64,000 nucleotides of DNA from Rhizobiales bacterium UBA1912 (GTDB lineage: Bacteria > Pseudomonadota > Alphaproteobacteria > Rhizobiales > Devosiaceae): the NCBI GenBank assembly GCA_002337455.1, contig DDGC01000014.1, positions 146,251-210,250 on the forward strand. Reading direction: 5' to 3'. A program made the translations under genes and the position numbers. Under the pieces are notes generated by a model. The model saw only the letters and a program-made list of their open reading frames with translations, was not told the DNA's origin and searched no databases. Position 1 is the stretch's first letter, and each line of letters starts with the position of its first letter. This document shows, piece by piece, positions 49,501-59,742 of the stretch.

Positions 49501-50197
49501 GGCTCGGCGCCCCGCCGGTTTCCAGTAAGCCCTCGGCAGCCACCGAAAACGCACCGCTGGTTGGCCGCACAAAGGCGCTCACCTGCATTTGTCCGGCATT
49601 GTTCATCGCCGATGTCGAAACCCGCACGCCGAGCGCTGTGCCCTCATGCACCGTCTGCCCTTCGATGGCGAACGGCCCGCGAACCCCGGTCAGCTGCATG
49701 TCGCCATTGAACGCATCGGCCTGCCAGCTTTCCCCGCTGCGCAGATCGGTCAGCCGCAACACGCCGTCGGTCAGCCGCGCATTGGCGATCGACACATTGG
49801 TCACAGTGGCCGACTGGGCCAGCGTGATCGGCGTCTGCAACTGCCCTTCCTCATCGATCACCAGATTGAGTTCGGGCTCGATCAACCGCAGCTGGGTCAC
49901 TGTGAACCGGTCACGCAGGAAATCCATAAGCGACAGATCGGCCTCGACCAGCCGCGCCGATCCCACCGGCGCCTCTTGCGGCCCCAGCCTTGCATTTTCG
50001 AAATGCAGGCGCGGCTGCGGCAACAGGGTGAAATCCATATCGCCGGCAATCTCGACCTCAACGCCCAACGCCTCGGCCGCCATCTGCTCCATGCGGGGCT
50101 TATAGGCGTTCCAGTCGATGAACCAGGGAACGACAAATGCTCCCCCCATCAAAAGGATCGCGATCAGTCCGATGGCGATGTAGATGCGATTGGCCAA
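46586..50197 (-). CDS. large AsmA family protein
   Basis: A 1203-residue protein. A single N-terminal helix (IYIAIGLIAILLMGGAFVVPWFI) and DWNAYKPRMEQMAAEALGVEVEIAGDMDFTLLPQPRLHFENARLG are the AsmA start. The long middle is repetitive beta structure of the AsmA/TamB type (repeating G-x-L-x-L patterns such as LRLTDLRSGESW and LKLTGQLGRA). The last ~110 residues are a Gln/Glu/Arg coiled coil (RAEQEARQRAAAEEQARL onward) and a proline-rich end. AsmA-like proteins bridge the periplasm and carry phospholipids to the outer membrane; that role is inferred from family. Confidence 0.88.
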   Translation of the reverse strand: MANRIYIAIGLIAILLMGGAFVVPWFIDWNAYKPRMEQMAAEALGVEVEIAGDMDFTLLPQPRLHFENARLGPQEAPVGSARLVEADLSLMDFLRDRFTVTQLRLIEPELNLVIDEEGQLQTPITLAQSATVTNVSIANARLTDGVLRLTDLRSGESWQADAFNGDMQLTGVRGPFAIEGQTVHEGTALGVRVSTSAMNNAGQMQVSAFVRPTSGAFSVAAEGLLETGGAPSLNGTLTYRQAAPPDDGEAVVGGVLLQSPLIANAERIELPEFVLLPDENQTATRLTGEASVSLGAEPAFNAIVSGGVVTLQPRAVTEESAQPFEIVRLLRGMPEPLTPPLPGRIAMSINELSVRGVAVRDVRLDATSDGDSWAVEEFSGRLSGDTTLKLTGQLGRAAGWPAFDGTLAMSSPRLDALALLWKRAGEGNPLFGMGGSLNGQVQLVNDRLRLTDGLFVLDETVHTVSGDMRFGDAPSLEITAGLSALNGRQSTALAALLPPIDPTGAFGLSFPQGRLDLDVEAARVEGLALDDLSLRSAWSAEGLDLESVTVGSYGGVGFDGTGRLSGTLAAPVIAGEGNLDIASNAPAMALLTGEDNPLRQSLLGSLPAQVAVVLEAPGRDGVQTLNLDGRAGASEVSGRLEMTGGITGLGRENLVVVLDAGAESGARLLDQLGLAPLIAGEDGAIASARLEGNPRGNMDAEFSLEGGGERIDFSGTLQLSDLGSIRGEGQTSFLFADGVALAELAGAQGIWFPGLEGQANIGFVGNESVRLSEISAFAGEREIGGTLSYAAQRDTALVTGSLGFDGLDVETVAAMLAGPAGVLNLSPGVWPDGPVDLGVSQRTTRGRIAITAPVLMAGDERLIEALAFDYAWGEEDVGLRGLFGEFGGGTIQLDATACCASALADKSLSGRLTLNGVEIDAALPDTPADILGGTLTLGVQFQGSGDSYRTFAGSLNGEGSFSVEDLRIEGLSPDAFQAAANVDNLIEIDPEALEILVATALQSGPFESQDAGGLVRLIGGVARIANIAIDGGDARLVGGGSLDVETAALEADWTLALTRALAGNGLITETTGRIGVGIDGTLFAPERSLDLGPMVDAIQMRAYEIELDELEALRAEQEARQRAAAEEQARLMEEEARRQAELLLQQQQEEAERLQSEEQQRQLQELEEQLSDPVPPEPDAGAGENPNSSITVLPPGSLQLQPL

Positions 50198-50231
50198 GCC
50201 GTTGGCGTCCTTTTACAACGTAGAGGGAACA

Positions 50232-50340
50232 TTAGAGTGAGATCAGGAAAAGGTGCAGACTTTTCCGGTTCAATCTCACGCCAAAACAATGGCCTAAGGT
50301 CCAATTCCGATTCAACAAAGCGGAATTTGGACCTTAGGCA
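50232..50340. repeat. RIME-like mosaic palindromic element, copy 8
   Basis: Unit one: GTGAGATCAGGAAAAGGTG against ...CTTTTCCGGTTCAATCTCAC. The linker is GCCAAAACAA. Unit two: CCTAAGGTCCAATTCCG against CGGAATTTGGACCTTAGG (one-base bulge). It lies between the divergent AsmA and CLC genes, so it is in the CLC upstream region. Confidence 0.85.
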
Positions 50341-50477
50341 TATAGCCCCGCCCCGTCACCCGGCTTATCCTCCGTAAATTCAAGATTTCACAACCTGTAT
50401 GCGGCAAGTTGGCTTGCAGATGCAAACGCAGCACCCTAGGACCAACCGGGCCGCGTGGCGCCAAGGCAGGAAATCCG

Positions 50478-52121
50478 ATGACGACGCCGGTAAAAACGGC
50501 CAAGCAGATCTATTCCGTCACCCAGCGCTGGGTGCGCCCGCATCTTGCGAGCTTTTTCGCCCTGCAGCAGCCCCGCCTGTGGCTTCTGGCCATCCTGCTT
50601 GGCGCAATCGGTGGCGCACTCGGTATCGCCTTCCGCCTCGCCATCGGCTTTGTCCAGTCCCTCTGGCTGGGCACCGCCAGCGAACAGGTGCTCACCACCC
50701 TGTCCACGCTCCCCTGGTGGTGGCCGATGATCGGCCCGGTTGGCGGCGGCATCGTTGTTGGGATCATTCTCTATTTCTGGCGCCCGCTTGGTCGCGCCGG
50801 CGGCGTCGCCGACGTCATCGAGGCCCGCGTGCGCGAATCATCGGCGCTGACGTTCCGCGGCGCGACCGTCGCAACGCTGGTCACCGCCATCACGCTCGGC
50901 TCGGGCGGCAGTGGCGGGCGCGAGGGTCCAATCGTCTATTACGCCGCCGCCGCGTCCAAGCTCGGCTTCCGCATCTTCCGCCTGCCCGCCGCCGCGCGCC
51001 GCATCGCGCTGGCCTGCGGTGTCGCCGCCGCCATCTCGTCCTCGTTCAACGCCCCCATTGCCGGCGTACTGTTCGCCCACGAGGTGATCCTTGGCCACTT
51101 CGCCATGAGCGCCTTCGTGCCCCTGGTTATCGCCTCGGTCGTCGCCGCCATCATCTCCCGGCTCTGGTTCGGCGAAGCGCCCGCCTTCGTCATCGATCCG
51201 GACGCCATCACCATTTCGTCCTATCTCGAAATCCCCGCCTTTGCGCTTTTGGGCCTCGTCTGCGCCACTGTCGCCATCCTGTTCCAGACAGCGCTGATCG
51301 GCGGCGATTGGCTCTCCAAGCGCAGCGGCACTCCCGTCTGGGTTCGCCCCGCCATCGGCGGATTGCTGGTAGGGCTGATCGCTTTGGCTTTCCCTCCCGT
51401 GCTGGGCGTCGGCTATGAAGCCACCGACATGGCTCTGGCCGGTTCGCTCGACCTCTGGCTCATGCTTGCCCTGATCGTCGCCAAGACCGTCGCCACGACG
51501 ATAACCCTGTCCTCGCGCGCCGGCGGCGGTGTCTTCTCGCCCTGCCTCTATCTCGGCGCCATGACCGGCGGCGCCTTCGGCATCATTGCCACATCGGTCT
51601 TCCCCGATGTCGCCTCCTCGGTCGGGCTTTACGCGCTGATCGGCATGGGCGCCGTCGCCGCCGCCGTATTGGGCGCGCCGATCTCCACCGCCGTGATGAT
51701 TTTCGAATTGACCGGCGGCTTTGCCTTTTCCATCGCCCTGCTGCTCGCGGTCGCCATCGCCACCGGGCTCACCCAGGCCGTGATGGGCCGCTCCTATTTC
51801 CACTGGCAGCTCTACACCCGGGGCATCATGCTCGAAGAAGGCCCGCACAAGCACGCCGCCCAGTTCATCCGCGTCCGCGATTTCCTCCGCCCGCTCCCCG
51901 AGGACCAGGACAACACATTCGACATCGCCTCGGGCGCGCCCTGGCTGCGCCCCACCGAAACCCTCGAATCCGCCCTCAAAGCCTTCGACGCCAGCGAAGC
52001 CTCCCGCCTGCCAGTCATCGAAACCAAATCCAACACCATCATAGGCCACGCCCACCACGTCGACGCCCTCTCAAGCTTCAACAAGGCACTGGTGGCGCAT
52101 TCGCGGGAAGAGCATAGTTAG
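50478..52121 (+). CDS. CLC-type chloride channel with C-terminal CBS-like domain
   Basis: A 547-residue protein from ATG 50478 (GGCAGG upstream). The selectivity-filter motifs are LGSGGSGGREGPIV, with gating Glu149, and SSRAGGGVFSPCLYLG. NAPIAGVLFAHEVIL aligns with the E. coli NAPLAGILFIIEEM segment. The proton-coupling Glu203 of the antiporter is Val203 here, as in CLC channels, so passive chloride conduction is likely. The C-terminal ~80 residues (WLRPTETLESALKAFDASEASRLPVIETKSNTIIGHAHHVDAL) form a CBS-like regulatory unit. Confidence 0.9.
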   Translation: MTTPVKTAKQIYSVTQRWVRPHLASFFALQQPRLWLLAILLGAIGGALGIAFRLAIGFVQSLWLGTASEQVLTTLSTLPWWWPMIGPVGGGIVVGIILYFWRPLGRAGGVADVIEARVRESSALTFRGATVATLVTAITLGSGGSGGREGPIVYYAAAASKLGFRIFRLPAAARRIALACGVAAAISSSFNAPIAGVLFAHEVILGHFAMSAFVPLVIASVVAAIISRLWFGEAPAFVIDPDAITISSYLEIPAFALLGLVCATVAILFQTALIGGDWLSKRSGTPVWVRPAIGGLLVGLIALAFPPVLGVGYEATDMALAGSLDLWLMLALIVAKTVATTITLSSRAGGGVFSPCLYLGAMTGGAFGIIATSVFPDVASSVGLYALIGMGAVAAAVLGAPISTAVMIFELTGGFAFSIALLLAVAIATGLTQAVMGRSYFHWQLYTRGIMLEEGPHKHAAQFIRVRDFLRPLPEDQDNTFDIASGAPWLRPTETLESALKAFDASEASRLPVIETKSNTIIGHAHHVDALSSFNKALVAHSREEHS

Positions 52122-52245
52122 GTGCGAGATCGCATCTACAATGGAGTGGTTTTCTGCCATAGCAACTCTTCCACGCGAACGGCTGCTGTGCGGGACTTTG
52201 CTGATTTTGGATTGTCGGAAAACAAAACGCTCGAAACCTGCAATC

Positions 52246-53247
52246 TCACCTCGGGTCTCCGCCAAAGCGTTCCCTGTAGGACGCCGGCGTCATGCCGCTG
52301 TGCCGTTTGAACACCCGCCGGAAGAAGGCCACATCGTCGTAGCCGATGGAGGTACTGACCTGCTGGATGGACGGTGCGCCGTCCTCCAGCATCCTCCGCG
52401 CCGCGGCAACGCGCAGCATCTGAAGGTAGGCTCCGGGCTGGAATCCCGTCGCATTCTTGAAACGCCGGATCACGTTTCGGTGGCTCATCCTTGAAATCTC
52501 CGCGAGTTCCCCGATCGGAACATCGCGTCTGAAATTGGCGCTTAAGTGATCTTGGAGGTCTCGCACCCTCCGGTCCCCATGGGGCCGAGCAAGCGGCAAG
52601 ATTGCGTAGCCGGTCTGACTGAGGCGTGGCATGTCGAGCAGCAGCGCCTTGGCGCACTCGACCGCGACTCGGTGGCCGCACAGCCGCTCGACAAGGTATA
52701 GGGACAGATCATTCGCTGCGTTCACCCCGCCACTACAAAAGAGTCCGGCATCTTCAGTGATTAGCAGGTCGGTTTGCCAGTCGACGTCGGGATATCGTTC
52801 CTGAAAAGCGTCGGCGACGCCCCAATAGGTCGTGGCGCGCCGGCCGTCCAATAGGCCCGCCTCGGCCAGGAAGGCCACGCCGGAACAGACACCGGCCAAC
52901 AGGCTGCCATGCCGGTGGCGTTCGACAAGCCACGGCAGCAGCGCGGCATGTCGCGACATCCATTCGGACGGAACCGGGCCAGAGGCAGATACCATAACAA
53001 GATCGGCCGGGCCAACTTCGGCGATGCTGCAGTCCGGCGCAATGCGCAGGCCATAGGCGCTTTCAATCGGCTTGCCGTCGATTGATGCCGTGGTAACCCC
53101 GAACCTGGGGTCCGGATCAGCACCGCTCAATTCATCGAACATCGCTCCGGCCGAGGAAAAAATCTCGATTGGACCAACCGCCGTTGAGGCGTGTCCCTCG
53201 TTGACCAAAACGATCACCACTTCAAGTTTTTCGCCGCTGTCGGCCAT
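52246..53247 (-). CDS. GlxA-type AraC regulator (DJ-1/PfpI + HTH)
   Basis: A 333-residue protein from ATG 53247 (GGAAG upstream). Residues 8-175 form a DJ-1/PfpI-like domain (VVIVLVNEGHASTAVGPIEIFSSAG, SLLAGVCSGVAFLAEAGLLDGRRATTYWG). The C-terminal AraC domain has VRDLQDHLSANFRRDVPIGELAEISRMSHRNVIRRFKNATGFQPGAYLQMLRVAAARRMLEDG and SIGYDDVAFFRRVFKRHSGMTPASYRERF. GlxA/FtrA regulators sense small metabolites. It is divergent from the DUF4242 gene, its likely target. Confidence 0.92.
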   Translation of the reverse strand: MADSGEKLEVVIVLVNEGHASTAVGPIEIFSSAGAMFDELSGADPDPRFGVTTASIDGKPIESAYGLRIAPDCSIAEVGPADLVMVSASGPVPSEWMSRHAALLPWLVERHRHGSLLAGVCSGVAFLAEAGLLDGRRATTYWGVADAFQERYPDVDWQTDLLITEDAGLFCSGGVNAANDLSLYLVERLCGHRVAVECAKALLLDMPRLSQTGYAILPLARPHGDRRVRDLQDHLSANFRRDVPIGELAEISRMSHRNVIRRFKNATGFQPGAYLQMLRVAAARRMLEDGAPSIQQVSTSIGYDDVAFFRRVFKRHSGMTPASYRERFGGDPR

Positions 53248-53417
53248 GCTTCCTTTCTTCCGGTTGAAGCCTATTTTTACGAAAATTCCGCCCAAAATCC
53301 AGCTGAACCGCGAAAATTGGCGGGATCACCCCTGTCGTTTGGCAAGATCGTGGTCTGCCATCGCAGCGGCCAAGTCTAGATATTCAGACCAGTTGTAACA
53401 TGAACCGGAGTTATCCC

Positions 53418-53714
53418 ATGCAACTCTACATGATCCGCCGTCGCAGCATCTGGGCCAATGAGGACGAGCTTGCGGTGACCAACGCGAAATCCGCCAAGGT
53501 CGGCGAAGACATGGCCGGCCGGGTGCGCTGGATCCGCAGCTATGCCGTGAACGAAGAGGATGGCCGCATCGGATCGGTCTGTTTCTACGAGGCCGAAAGC
53601 CCCGATGCGATCCGCGAACACGGGGACCGTATCGGCGCACCGAGCGAAGAGATACAGCCCGTTCGCGGCGCGGCCGTGAAACAGCCTGATCCGCAGCCGG
53701 TCCAGTACGGATAA
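53418..53714 (+). CDS. DUF4242 family protein
   Basis: A 98-residue protein from ATG 53418 with GGAG nine bases upstream (an ATG at 53400 is less likely). MQLYMIRRRSIWANEDELAVTNAKSAKVGEDMAGRVRWIRSYAVNEEDGRIGSVCFYEAESPDAIREHGDRIGAPSEEIQPV fits the DUF4242 ferredoxin-like fold, which includes a nickel-binding Streptomyces protein. The His and Cys ligands (C, H in VCFYEA, REHGD) are present. It is divergent from the GlxA-type regulator, 170 bases away. Confidence 0.78.
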   Translation: MQLYMIRRRSIWANEDELAVTNAKSAKVGEDMAGRVRWIRSYAVNEEDGRIGSVCFYEAESPDAIREHGDRIGAPSEEIQPVRGAAVKQPDPQPVQYG

Positions 53715-53782
53715 GAACGCCGAGCCGGTAACGCAGCGGATGGAACGTCGGGATGGGGGCGCAACCATCTCCCCCTCCCCAC

Positions 53783-53815
53783 AAAGAGAGGCCGAGCCCT
53801 GCGGCCCGGCCCCTT
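53783..53815 (-). terminator. probable terminator of the phytase-like gene
   Basis: On the complement, AGGGGCCGGGCC faces GGGCTCGGCCTCT around GCA, with TTTG after. It begins about 25 bases after the stop at 53840. The stem is GC-rich but imperfect and the T-tract short. Confidence 0.5.
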
Positions 53816-53839
53816 CACTATCGCTTCTAACCCTGAGAC

Positions 53840-56029
53840 TTATTCCACAGCCCCGATCGACCAGAAATTGGTCTCGCCCGAGCTGTCGTCAACGCCGTCA
53901 TTGTCGGTCACGACCCAGCCGATGCCGTCGGCATCGATGGCGAAGCCTTCGACCTTGTCGAGAACGTAGCCATTGAGTTCCAGCAGGTCGGGGATGAAGT
54001 CGCGGACTTCTTCCTTGGTGACCACCGGCAGCTCGCCACCGATTTCGGCGCCGGCGAGTTCGGCAACCGGCACGCGGTAGAGCTTCTTGAGCTGGGCGTT
54101 CGCGGCGATCTGGTTGTCGCGTTCGACGATATAGGCGTAATCACCGTGGATGGTGATTTCCGAAAGGCCGACCCAGGCGCCTTCAGCCGGGGTTTCCAGC
54201 GGATAGTTCACGGCACCCCATTCGCCGGTCGAAGGCTTGTAGGAAACCAGCTTGGTCATGCCCGCTTCATCATCGCCCCATTCGCGCTGAATGGCGATCC
54301 AGAGCACCATGTCGTCGCCCTCACCGAGCGGCGAAATGCCTTCCGAACCGAAGCGGATTTCGTTGGCAAGCAGAGAGTCGGGCAACGAGACTTCCTCAAC
54401 GATCGCACCATCGGCATCGACGCGATAGAGCATGTGCGGGATTTCGCGGTCGGTCCGGCCTTCAGAGGCCAGCCAGAACCCGCCTTCACCGTCCAGCGTG
54501 ATGCCTTCGAGGTCGAGCGCTTCGGCGGCAGCGCCGTCGCGGGTGACAAGCGTTGCCTCGGTGATCATGGCCGGGGTCTGCGTGGCATCGATCGTATAGA
54601 TCGTGGGCATGATCGAAAGGAAGCTGTCGTTGACGGCATAGAGCTTGCCGGCTTCGTCGGCATCGGCAACGAGACCCGAGAGCGCCACCCAACCGATCGG
54701 CGTGCCATCGTCGTTCATCGCCGACATGATCTGAGGATAGTCGGGCGCATCGACGTCCTGACGCTCGAAGATCATCACGTGCGCCGGTGCCAGGCCATCA
54801 GCCGAAAGATCGGTCTCGTTGGCCGTGACGTAGAGGTTGCGCGAGGGAATGGCCAGCGCGCCTTCCGGACCGACGCCCGAGGGCATCGACTGCAGATATT
54901 CTGGCTCACCGCCGGTGTCGCGGTAAACGGCAACGAGCGAGGAGCGTTCCTGGTTGACGAAGATCAGTGTTTCGTCGTCCCAGAAGCCGACTTCCATGCC
55001 TTCGGGCTCGACACCCTTGGCGTCCGAACGGCCTTCGGGATAATGGCCGAGCTGGGCTGCGATGTATTCCATCGACACGCCGCTTTCGTAGAGCTCGGTG
55101 CCGTCCTTGTTGAAGATGGTAAAGCCGCGCGAGCCGCCTTCATAGTCGCCTTCATTGGCGATCACCAAACGGTCGTCGTCGAGCCACTGCACAGCGTCGG
55201 GCTCGCGCAGGCGGGCCTCCTGGCTGCCGGTGAACGAAAGCTGGCCGTCTTCTTCGGTGTCGATGCCGCTCAGATCGGTCGAACCGGCCGGGAAGTGGAT
55301 GATGACTTCGCCGGTGTCGCCGCTGATGATGACGATGTGGTTGTTTTCCTGAAGCGTGACGACGAGTTCGTTGGCGCTGTTGAAATCGGTGTATTCGGGC
55401 TCGGCGTCGTCGCCGGCAACATCGGCAAGGCCGGCCAGCTCGGTTACCCGCAGGCTGCCGCAATCGGGCGTGCCGTCAGCAACGTCGAGGAACGTCACAT
55501 TGCCGCTCGGAAGCTGCGGGATGACGCCGTCGTTGAGATCTTCGTCACGCTGGTTTTCCATCGAAATGGCAATCAGCGAGCCGTCGGCATTCTTGGCGAT
55601 AGCATCGGGCTGACCGCCCAGATCGCAGGTGCCCTCGACTTCCATGATCGCGATGTCCACAACGGCCAGGTAACCGGTCGGCGCGGTGAAATCGTCTGTC
55701 GTGTCGACGCTGACCAGCGCCTTGCCGCCGATAACCGAAACCGAAGTCGGTCCGCCGTCGAGCTCGACGAACCCGCCGGCCTGCGGATTGGCCGGATCGG
55801 TGATGTCGATAAAGCCGATGCCGCCGAGAACGGCGTTCGAATAAACCAGCGTCATGCCGTCTTCAGTTGCCGTGATGATCTCGGCCGAATTTTCTTCAGC
55901 TTCGATATCGGGCGTGTTGAGCGCGACTGGAAATGTGGCGATGCGGTTGAAGAATGCCGCCTGCGCCGGCATGGCCGCGCTGGCAAGCAACCCGGCAGCA
56001 AGTGCCGCGAGCAAAGTCGATTTGCGCAT
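53840..56029 (-). CDS. secreted phytase-like/esterase-like beta-propeller protein
   Basis: A 729-residue protein from ATG 56029 with a signal peptide (MRKSTLLAALAAGLLASAAMPAQAA). The N-terminal half is a choice-of-anchor-I-like propeller: GGIGFIDITDPANPQ, LPSGNVTFLDVADG, LREPDAVQWLDDDRLVIANEGDYEGGSRGFTIFNKDG and PEGMEVGFWDDETLIFVNQERSS. The C-terminal half is the phytase-like domain: DLEGITLDGEGGFWLASEGRT and LEGFAIDADGIGWVVTDNDG-type repeats (KVEGFAIDADGIG). Acidic loops suggest calcium binding. Such proteins hydrolyse phosphate esters or bind nucleic acids outside the cell. A candidate Pho box is 54-71 bases upstream. Confidence 0.85.
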   Translation of the reverse strand: MRKSTLLAALAAGLLASAAMPAQAAFFNRIATFPVALNTPDIEAEENSAEIITATEDGMTLVYSNAVLGGIGFIDITDPANPQAGGFVELDGGPTSVSVIGGKALVSVDTTDDFTAPTGYLAVVDIAIMEVEGTCDLGGQPDAIAKNADGSLIAISMENQRDEDLNDGVIPQLPSGNVTFLDVADGTPDCGSLRVTELAGLADVAGDDAEPEYTDFNSANELVVTLQENNHIVIISGDTGEVIIHFPAGSTDLSGIDTEEDGQLSFTGSQEARLREPDAVQWLDDDRLVIANEGDYEGGSRGFTIFNKDGTELYESGVSMEYIAAQLGHYPEGRSDAKGVEPEGMEVGFWDDETLIFVNQERSSLVAVYRDTGGEPEYLQSMPSGVGPEGALAIPSRNLYVTANETDLSADGLAPAHVMIFERQDVDAPDYPQIMSAMNDDGTPIGWVALSGLVADADEAGKLYAVNDSFLSIMPTIYTIDATQTPAMITEATLVTRDGAAAEALDLEGITLDGEGGFWLASEGRTDREIPHMLYRVDADGAIVEEVSLPDSLLANEIRFGSEGISPLGEGDDMVLWIAIQREWGDDEAGMTKLVSYKPSTGEWGAVNYPLETPAEGAWVGLSEITIHGDYAYIVERDNQIAANAQLKKLYRVPVAELAGAEIGGELPVVTKEEVRDFIPDLLELNGYVLDKVEGFAIDADGIGWVVTDNDGVDDSSGETNFWSIGAVE

Positions 56030-56082
56030 TGAATGTCCCCTGATGCGTATGACGATCACGCCGGGCGTCTTAGGCCCGCTCG

Positions 56083-56100
56083 ACAACACTTCTGTGACAG
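56083..56100 (-). promoter_or_regulatory. candidate Pho box
   Basis: On the complement, CTGTCAC-AGAA-GTGTTGT: the first repeat matches the consensus CTGTCAT in six of seven positions, the second less well. Spacing (four bases) and distance to the gene resemble the site at 19482. Confidence 0.4.
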
Positions 56101-56256
56101 CGCCAATAAGGCCTGTGCATATACTTTTGCCCTTATCGCCCCTATATTGGCGGGAGAACAAAAAGAGATTCGAGCACCGCCCGAAAAAGCATGTCCGCGG
56201 CCCGATCGGGATCGGTCCCGGTTCGGCGGCGCGAGCAAGGAAAAAATTCAAGCTAT

Positions 56257-58581
<2,325 letters not shown>

Positions 58582-58669
58582 CTGCCCGGCGCCAAAAAAC
58601 CCTTGCTCATTGTCGGTTCGGGCCAAGCGCGAACGTCCTTCGGACGTCTATCAACCGAACGGAGGTCCA

Positions 58670-59230
58670 ATGACCAAGATTATCGCATACGAATTCCTGA
58701 GCATCGACGGAAAATTTGAAGGCCCGCAGGGCCAGGAAATGGACTTCGTTCAAAAAGGCTTCTGCGAAGCAATCGAGCAGGACATCGCGCGGCAATACGC
58801 GAGCCTTTCCGCCTTCATTATGGGCCGCAAGACCTTCGACAGCCTCGCACGCTACTGGCCGACCGACGCTGCGCGGCATGAAACGCTTTTTGACCACATG
58901 AACGCCATGACCAAATTGGTTGTATCGAACCGCGCCGACGTCTCGAACTGGGCGCAATCGAGCCATTTGAGCGCGGACCCCTTTGCGGCGCTAGAAGAAC
59001 GAAAGCGCTCATCGAAAGGTGATATGATGGTAATCGGGAGCGCGACTGTCGTCCGCGAATTGCTGCGCCGGGGGATGATTGACGAATTCCGCCTGCTCTT
59101 GTTCCCAACGGTCCTGGGCGCCGGAACGGATTTGTTCCCGGGCGGAACCGCGCCGTCCGAATTCGAGCTGGTCGCCAGCCGCGCCTACAACACCGGCGCT
59201 ATGGCGCTCGATTACGCAGTCAGAGCGTAA
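58670..59230 (+). CDS. DHFR/RibD-fold family reductase (isolated fourth member)
   Basis: A 186-residue protein with a GGAGG site before ATG 58670. IAYEFLSIDGKFEGPQGQEMDFV, AFIMGRKTFDSLARYWP, TKLVVSNRADVSN, DMMVIGSATVVRELLRRGMIDEFRLLLFPTVLGAGTDLFPGG and AMALDYAVRA match the RibD C-terminal/DHFR-like family of 13211-15436. It is not adjacent to a regulator. It probably binds NADPH; the substrate is unknown. Confidence 0.87.
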   Translation: MTKIIAYEFLSIDGKFEGPQGQEMDFVQKGFCEAIEQDIARQYASLSAFIMGRKTFDSLARYWPTDAARHETLFDHMNAMTKLVVSNRADVSNWAQSSHLSADPFAALEERKRSSKGDMMVIGSATVVRELLRRGMIDEFRLLLFPTVLGAGTDLFPGGTAPSEFELVASRAYNTGAMALDYAVRA

Positions 59231-59404
59231 AATTCAACGGTGCGAAGGCGGGTCGTCTGGCCCGTCTTACGCTCTTACACCCGCCCAGGCAGCGCTACCC
59301 ATCGCCATGCGCAACAATTCTCTTTGACATCGATCAAGGAACGGAACCGCAAGGGCGCGCAAAGTGTTTTGTCTGCATACACTTCAGCCCAGCGGAGTCG
59401 CCCA

Positions 59405-59629
59405 ATGTCAGATCTTCACCCCGGTATTGCCACAGCAAACCCCGACGCCTTCCGCGCCGACGATCATGAAGATTACGACTCCGGTGAGGGGCCCATGACC
59501 GTCTCCCAGGCCGCCGAGCTGCTCTGCCTGTCCCAGCGCGCCGAAGAGCCCGACGCCTATGACGATGACCTCTCGAGCCTCGAGGCCACAAACCGCATCA
59601 AGCTCTTGAAACGCAAGTTGGACGGATAG
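59405..59629 (+). CDS. DUF3072 family small protein
   Basis: A 74-residue acidic protein from ATG 59405. The segment GPMTVSQAAELLCLSQRAEEPDAYDDDLSSLEATNRIKLLKRKLDG matches the DUF3072 pattern (PMT.xQA..L..L...A.E..D..L...EA..RI..L). Function is unknown. The ribosome site is weak (GGAGTCGCCCA upstream). A structured region with a T-tract follows its stop by 20 bases. Confidence 0.65.
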   Translation: MSDLHPGIATANPDAFRADDHEDYDSGEGPMTVSQAAELLCLSQRAEEPDAYDDDLSSLEATNRIKLLKRKLDG

Positions 59630-59648
59630 AGCCTTAGTGACTTCGCCT

Positions 59649-59737
59649 GTCTTGGAGGCTATGCTCGCGTGCCCGCCCTTTCCGGGGATTCAGTGCCTTA
59701 AGGGCCCGAGCTAACCCCCTCTCTCCAAGACGTTTTT
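59649..59737 (+). ncRNA. candidate structured RNA or terminator hairpin ahead of the metallohydrolase
   Basis: GTCTTGGAG (59649-59657) pairs perfectly with CTCCAAGAC (59723-59731), followed by GTTTTT. Inside, GCTCG (59663) pairs with CGAGC (59707) and GCCC (59671) with GGGC (59702), giving a rod with internal loops of 89 bases. It could be a small RNA with its own terminator, the terminator of DUF3072, or an attenuator. The T-tract ends five bases before the next ATG. Confidence 0.45.
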
Positions 59738-59742
59738 AGTGC

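Noticed and set aside
51812..52084. Minus-strand frames opposite the CLC gene end
   Set aside because: Shadow frames of the CBS-like region; the plus-strand protein is well supported.
54146..56032. A 628-codon open frame on the plus strand
   Set aside because: It is antisense to the phytase-like protein; no start signal or domain.
59639..59742. Identification of the structured region as 6S RNA or SRP RNA
   Set aside because: The fold is rod-like but too short for 6S RNA, and the conserved GGAA/AGCAG motifs of SRP RNA are absent.
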